The notes beneath the pieces are model-generated. The model was not told the DNA's origin, ran no database searches, and worked only from the letters and a program-made list of their open reading frames with translations. Below, one piece after another: positions 14,465 to 18,888 of a stretch of DNA of 18,888 nucleotides. The position numbers and the translations under genes were made by a program. Numbering within the stretch: the stretch's first letter is position 1; each line of letters starts with the position of its first letter. Source of the DNA: Verrucomicrobia bacterium UBA3841 (lineage in GTDB: Bacteria; Verrucomicrobiota; Kiritimatiellia; RFP12; UBA1067); the NCBI GenBank assembly GCA_002392765.1, contig DGHT01000024.1, positions 1 through 18,888 of the forward strand, in the 5' to 3' direction.

Positions 14465-15133
14465 TTACTTAAGCAGCAGGCTTGCCGTCTGCAGATCCTC
14501 CACGGTCGTTATTTTGACATTCGGCCTTCTGGACTCGACGATTCTCACCGGCACGGACGCCATTTCGACCGCCTGGCAGTCGTCCGTGACCTCCTTCTTG
14601 CCGATTTTCGAGTATGCGTCGCGCAAAACGGCGGCGGGGAACGCCTGCGGCGTCTGTACCGTCCAGAGTCCGTCCCTGCTTTCGGTCTTCGCCACGAGAC
14701 CGTTCTTGCCGACGGCCTTCACCGTGTCCGTCATCTTCCTGCCGACCGTGACGCATTCGCCCTTGCGCGCGGCGTCGACCGCCTGGGATATGATTTCGGG
14801 CGTGACGCACGGCCTGGCGCCGTCGTGGATCACGACGACCTTCGTGGCGATGTCGCACGCCGCGAGGCCGGCCTTCACCGAATCCTGCCGCCTCGACCCG
14901 CCCGTCACGATCTGCCGCATCTTCGATATGCCGTACACCTTTGCGGCCATCTTGGACGCTTCGAGCTTGTCCTTGCGCACCACAAGGACGATGCTGTCGA
15001 TATCGCGGCACCGTTCGAAAGCCAGAAGCGACCAGGCGACGACAGGCTTGTCGAGAAGGCTCAGAAAAGCCTTGTCCACTCCCGATCCCATCCGCTCCGA
15101 CTTGCCGGCGGCGAGCACTATGGCGGTTGTCAT
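14465..15133 (-). CDS. ispD: 2-C-methyl-D-erythritol 4-phosphate cytidylyltransferase
   Basis: IspD makes CDP-methylerythritol from CTP and methylerythritol 4-phosphate, the third step of the non-mevalonate isoprenoid pathway. The 222-residue form beginning MTTAIVLAAGKSERMG is chosen because its ATG overlaps the secA stop (ATGA) and has GGGAGGA at good spacing; an 18-codon upstream extension is just the secA tail in another frame. Motifs include AAGKSERMG (8-16) with Lys21 in VDKAF, HDGARP (103-108, usually HDAARP), VQTPQAF (159-165), TDD (183-185) and KITTVEDL (207-214). The length fits a stand-alone enzyme without fused IspF. It suggests that the organism uses the methylerythritol phosphate route. 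Confidence 0.93.
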   Translation of the reverse strand: MTTAIVLAAGKSERMGSGVDKAFLSLLDKPVVAWSLLAFERCRDIDSIVLVVRKDKLEASKMAAKVYGISKMRQIVTGGSRRQDSVKAGLAACDIATKVVVIHDGARPCVTPEIISQAVDAARKGECVTVGRKMTDTVKAVGKNGLVAKTESRDGLWTVQTPQAFPAAVLRDAYSKIGKKEVTDDCQAVEMASVPVRIVESRRPNVKITTVEDLQTASLLLK

Positions 15134-18100
15134 GCTATGTTCCTCCCGCAGCATTTCTTGTATTTCTTGCCGCTGCCGCAAGGACACGGGTCGTTGCGGC
15201 CGACCGTATCATGGCGCGGCGCGGGCATCTGCGGCCGTATGGCGGGCGATCCGCCCGGACGCGACATCATCGACGCGAACACATCCTCGACTTCCTGCTT
15301 GTTGTTCTTCGCGGGCTCGCTCTTGCGCTCCGGTTCCGCCGCCTGCGGTCCGTCAAGCTCCGCGGCTATCTGCGAACTGTTCGTGACGGCCCTTCTCTTC
15401 GCCGCCTCCATCGCCGCGTACATGCGCCTCAGGTTCGTGGCCGTGGTGCTCCTGAATTCGCTGGCGACGACCTTGGTCTTTATGGAGTCCATCAGCTGCT
15501 CGAACATGTCGAACGCCTCCTTCTTGTACTCGACAAGAGGATCGCGCTGGCCGTAGGCGCGCAGATTCACTCCATGGCGCAGATCGTCCATGTTTCTCAG
15601 ATAGTCCTGCCACTCGCGGTCGATGACGCTCAGGAACACGCCCTTCTCCATGAACGGGAGGGTCTCGGCGTCCTCGCTGGCGCACTTGGCTTCGTACGCG
15701 TCCTCGACGCGCGCGTACACGAGATCGCCCGCTTCGAGCGGCTTGCCTTTGAACGGCTCGAGCTCGGCGGACGTCACCGTCACCGGGAACGACACCGCGA
15801 GCCAGGAGAGGAACTCGTCGATCTGCGAATCCTTCTCGCTGGAGAAACAGCGGTCGCATTGCGCCCTGACAAGATCGTTTATCACGTCAAGCACGAGGTC
15901 GTGGACCGTCTTCTGGTCGCCGTTCAATATCCGTCCGCGCAGTTCGTACACGATTCCGCGCTGCTTGTTCATCACGTCGTCGTACTCGAGCGTCCTCTTT
16001 CGCACGGCGTAGTGCTGCTGTTCGACGCGCCGCTGGGCCGTCTCCACGGACCTGTTCAGCCAACGGTGCTCCATAACTTCGCCTTCCTTCAGGCCGAGCC
16101 TCTGCATGAGACCTGCGATGCGCTGCGAGCCGAAAAGCCTCATAAGCTGGTCTTCGAGGGAGATGAAGAACTGCGAACTGCCGGGATCGCCCTGACGCGA
16201 ACAGCGGCCGCGCAGCTGGCGGTCGATTCGCCGCGATTCATGACGCTCGGAACCGATGACGTGCAGGCCGCCGAGTTCGGTCACGCCCTCGCCGAGCTTG
16301 ATGTCCGTTCCGCGGCCCGCCATGTTCGTCGCGATGGTAACGGCGCCTTTCTGTCCGGCGAGCGCCACGATCTCCGCCTCGCGGGCGTGGTTCTTCGCGT
16401 TCAGGACCTCGTGCGGGATGTGCGCGATCTTGAGCATCCTCGAAAGTATCTCGGACGTATCGACCGCGACAGTGCCCAGAAGGATCGGCTGGCCGAGTTC
16501 GTGCCTGCGCGCGACGTCGGCTATGATCGCCTTGAACTTCTCGCGTTGCGTACGGTAGATCTGGTCGTTTCCGTCGGTGCGGTTCACCGGCTTGTTCGTC
16601 GGGACCGACACCACGTCGAGCTTGTAGATGTCCTTGAATTCGCGCGCCTCCGTCTCGGCCGTGCCCGTCATGCCCGAGAGTTTGGAATAAAGGCGGAAAT
16701 AGTTCTGGATCGTGATCGTCGCGAGCGTCTGCGACTCCTTCTCGATTTCCACGCCCTCCTTGGCCTCGACGGCCTGGTGGAGTCCGTCGGACCAGCGCCG
16801 CCCGGGAAGGACGCGGCCGGTGAACTCGTCGACAATGTAGACGTGGTTGTCCTGGACGACGTAATCGACGTCCTTCTCGTAGAGGCAGTATGCGCGGAGA
16901 AGCTGGTTCACCACGTGCACCCTGTCGCTCTTTTCCATGAACGCGGCCTGCGCCGCGCGGCGGCGTTCCGCCTTCTCGATGTCGGACAGTCCCGCCTCGC
17001 CGTCTATCGCGCTCATCTCGGCGGCGATGTCGGGGAGGACGAAGAGTTTGGGGTCCTGCGGACATATCTTCTCGCAGCCTTTGTCCGTCAGCGCAACTTC
17101 CCTCGTGCGCTCGTCGATCGTGAAAAACAGAGCGTCTTTCAGCTCGCGCGCGTGCTCCTTGCGCATTTCCGAAAGCATCTGCAGCTCGCCGTCCTCGTGT
17201 ATCTTGCGGATCTCGGCGTTCTCGAGAAGATGCATAAGCTGCTTGTGCTTCGGCATCGAGTGGTAGACCTGGTAGAGCTTGTCGCGCACGGTGTCGACAT
17301 CCTTGGCTTCCCACGCCTTCTTCGCTTCGGATATGAGTTCGTTGCACTGCTGGCTCTGGACGCGCACAATGCCGTCCACCATCGGACGGATTTCCTGGTA
17401 GATGTGCGAAGTGGTGACAGTCGCGGGGCCGGAAATGATCAGCGGCGTCCTCGCTTCGTCGATGAGGATCGAGTCCACTTCGTCGACAATCGCGAAATAA
17501 TGCCCGTTCTGCACGACCTGCGCGGGACTCTGGGCCATGCCGTTGTCTCTCAGATAGTCGAAACCGAATTCGGAATTCGTGCCGTATGTGATGTCGCAGG
17601 AATACTGCGCGCGGCGCTCCTCCGAATCCATCGTATTCTGGATGCAGCCGACAGTAAGCCCCAGATACTTGTACAGATGCCCCATCCACGATGCATCGCG
17701 CCTCGCGAGATAGTCGTTGACGGTGACGAGCTGCACGTTTTTGCCGGTCAGCGCGTTCAAATATAGAGGAAGCGTGGCGACCAGCGTTTTTCCCTCGCCG
17801 GTCTGCATCTCCGCTATCGCGCCTCTGTGAAGCACGATGCCGCCGACAAGCTGCACGTCGAACGGAACCATGTTCCATTCAAGTGTGTGGCCGCAAACCT
17901 CTTCGGTCGTGCCGACAAGGTGGCGGCAGGCGTTCTTGACAAGCGCGTATGCTTCCGGCAATATGGAATCGAGGCTTTCGCCCCCGGCGACACGCTCCTT
18001 GAACTCCGCGGTGATCCTCGGAAAATCCTCGTCTTTCAGGTTTTTCGCCTGGTATTCGGCTTCAATCCTGTTGATTTCCTTGACGATCGGCCATATCTTT

Positions 18101-18150
18101 TTGAGTTCGCGGTCGTTCTTGGTGCCAAACAATTTTCTCAATAAGTTCAT
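15130..18150 (-). CDS. secA: Preprotein translocase ATPase SecA
   Basis: SecA is the motor that drives signal-peptide-bearing proteins through SecYEG using ATP. The 1006-residue protein shows Walker A MQTGEGKT (115-122), VDEVDS (222-227), DEARTPLIISGP (231-242), VDEFTGRVLPGRRWSDGLHQA (spanning 440-460), MAGRGTDIKLG (610-620) and RQLRGRCSRQGDPGSS (644-659, with RCSRQGD for the usual RSGRQGD). The C-terminal SEC-C zinc motif CPCGSGKKYKKCC (989-1001) is intact. The DEFTGR motif lies roughly 90 residues later than in Escherichia coli because of an insert in the preprotein-binding region, as in some PVC and Bacteroidetes SecA proteins. No Shine-Dalgarno precedes the ATG, and the promoter -10 lies only 8 nt away. 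It is the first gene of the seven-gene run and, with the secreted proteins at the left edge, fits a heavily secreting cell. Confidence 0.97.
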   Translation of the reverse strand: MNLLRKLFGTKNDRELKKIWPIVKEINRIEAEYQAKNLKDEDFPRITAEFKERVAGGESLDSILPEAYALVKNACRHLVGTTEEVCGHTLEWNMVPFDVQLVGGIVLHRGAIAEMQTGEGKTLVATLPLYLNALTGKNVQLVTVNDYLARRDASWMGHLYKYLGLTVGCIQNTMDSEERRAQYSCDITYGTNSEFGFDYLRDNGMAQSPAQVVQNGHYFAIVDEVDSILIDEARTPLIISGPATVTTSHIYQEIRPMVDGIVRVQSQQCNELISEAKKAWEAKDVDTVRDKLYQVYHSMPKHKQLMHLLENAEIRKIHEDGELQMLSEMRKEHARELKDALFFTIDERTREVALTDKGCEKICPQDPKLFVLPDIAAEMSAIDGEAGLSDIEKAERRRAAQAAFMEKSDRVHVVNQLLRAYCLYEKDVDYVVQDNHVYIVDEFTGRVLPGRRWSDGLHQAVEAKEGVEIEKESQTLATITIQNYFRLYSKLSGMTGTAETEAREFKDIYKLDVVSVPTNKPVNRTDGNDQIYRTQREKFKAIIADVARRHELGQPILLGTVAVDTSEILSRMLKIAHIPHEVLNAKNHAREAEIVALAGQKGAVTIATNMAGRGTDIKLGEGVTELGGLHVIGSERHESRRIDRQLRGRCSRQGDPGSSQFFISLEDQLMRLFGSQRIAGLMQRLGLKEGEVMEHRWLNRSVETAQRRVEQQHYAVRKRTLEYDDVMNKQRGIVYELRGRILNGDQKTVHDLVLDVINDLVRAQCDRCFSSEKDSQIDEFLSWLAVSFPVTVTSAELEPFKGKPLEAGDLVYARVEDAYEAKCASEDAETLPFMEKGVFLSVIDREWQDYLRNMDDLRHGVNLRAYGQRDPLVEYKKEAFDMFEQLMDSIKTKVVASEFRSTTATNLRRMYAAMEAAKRRAVTNSSQIAAELDGPQAAEPERKSEPAKNNKQEVEDVFASMMSRPGGSPAIRPQMPAPRHDTVGRNDPCPCGSGKKYKKCCGRNIA

Positions 18151-18158
18151 ATGATAGT

Positions 18159-18187
18159 ATTATATCAAAAAAAAGGGGGAAATTCAA
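18159..18187 (-). promoter_or_regulatory. secA promoter, probably giving a leaderless mRNA
   Basis: Leftward, TTGAAT (18182-18187) and TATAAT (18159-18164) are 17 bp apart. The predicted start of transcription falls within about 0-2 nt of the secA ATG. The spacer is almost entirely CCCCC followed by eight T, and the -35 overlaps the T-rich tail of the rRNA terminator. Confidence 0.7.
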
Positions 18188-18226
18188 AAAGAAAAAGGCG
18201 CGGTCTCGGTTGAGACTGCGCCTTTT
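18182..18226 (-). terminator. Rho-independent terminator after the 16S rRNA gene
   Basis: The hairpin at 18193-18226 pairs AAAAGGCGC with GCGCCTTTT and GTCTC with GAGAC around a short loop, with one mismatch. In the leftward sense it is followed by TTTTTCTTTTTG. The A-rich start on the other side could make it bidirectional, but no plus-strand gene approaches it. Confidence 0.85.
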
Positions 18227-18330
18227 CGCTCTTCGGCAGAACCGGTAAAGGACAGACATGTTCTTTTACGGTGAAGAGATTCACCTTTGGACCGCATCCC
18301 CCGAAAGGGACGCTGTGCCCATAACTCCTT
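18227..18330 (-). other. 16S rRNA 3' trailer with small stem-loops
   Basis: This 104-bp stretch lies between the mature 16S 3' end and the terminator. In the sense direction it holds GGTGAA/TTCACC with a 4-nt loop (18270-18285) and a longer imperfect stem joining CCGTAAA with TTTACCGG (about 18242-18271). AAGGAG at 18325-18330 is complementary to the anti-Shine-Dalgarno. It is probably removed by RNase processing. It contains no tRNA. Confidence 0.6.

Positions 18331-18888
<558 letters not shown>

Noticed and set aside
14941..17766. 941-codon plus-strand open frame opposite secA
   Set aside because: It is antisense to a complete secA with all motifs; the protein is Arg/His/Leu-rich without recognisable domains, an effect of GC-rich codon bias.
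18227..18330. Possible spacer tRNA after 16S
   Set aside because: No cloverleaf, T-loop GTTCRA pattern or CCA end could be found in either strand.

Overview
This window looks like chromosomal DNA from a member of the PVC superphylum, most likely Kiritimatiellota or a close relative. The evidence is the partial 16S rRNA at the right edge, a long PVC/Bacteroidetes-like SecA, large secreted proteins with calcium-binding-like motifs at the left edge, and gene gaps filled with short dispersed GC-rich hairpin repeats. The phylum call rests on impression from motifs, not on a search. Every supported gene lies on the minus strand, so transcription runs from right to left; the long plus-strand open frames are antisense shadows.

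Right to left: (1) 18331-18888 is the 3' part of 16S rRNA. About 105 bp further on comes an intrinsic terminator, with no tRNA, 23S or 5S, so the 16S gene appears unlinked from 23S. (2) A sigma70-type promoter overlapping the terminator T-tract starts a tightly packed seven-gene run: secA, ispD, a calcineurin-like phosphoesterase, gyrB, pyrB, a UvrD/PcrA-type helicase, and a Ser/Thr kinase with Sel1 repeats (18150-6821). Two junctions in it are 4-nt ATGA overlaps and every gap is under 40 bp, so one long housekeeping transcript is likely. (3) 6820-6495 is a repeat-bearing gap that ends in a strong promoter for an AAA_14/DUF4143 ATPase (6494-5346). (4) 5345-4646 is an approximately 700-bp gene-free mosaic of dispersed repeats. 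It contains a consensus-like promoter and, about 330 bp downstream, a perfect GC-rich palindrome with a T-tract, which together could define an uncharacterised RNA. (5) 4645-2481 is a type II restriction-modification pair, with the endonuclease first and the C5-cytosine methyltransferase second, joined by an ATGA overlap. (6) 2404-1 is a two-gene unit of secreted proteins: a 194-residue protein with an EF-hand-like loop, then a large protein cut by the left edge that carries a TSP3-like motif and a dense cysteine cluster.

The most unusual points are the unlinked 16S with its compact terminator/promoter arrangement and probable leaderless secA mRNA, the Gly/Tyr/Arg-rich RGG-like tail on the helicase that is translationally coupled to a kinase-Sel1 protein, the candidate non-coding transcription unit upstream of the restriction-modification genes, and the cysteine-cluster secreted protein. 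I saw no CRISPR array, tRNA, transposase or phage gene.
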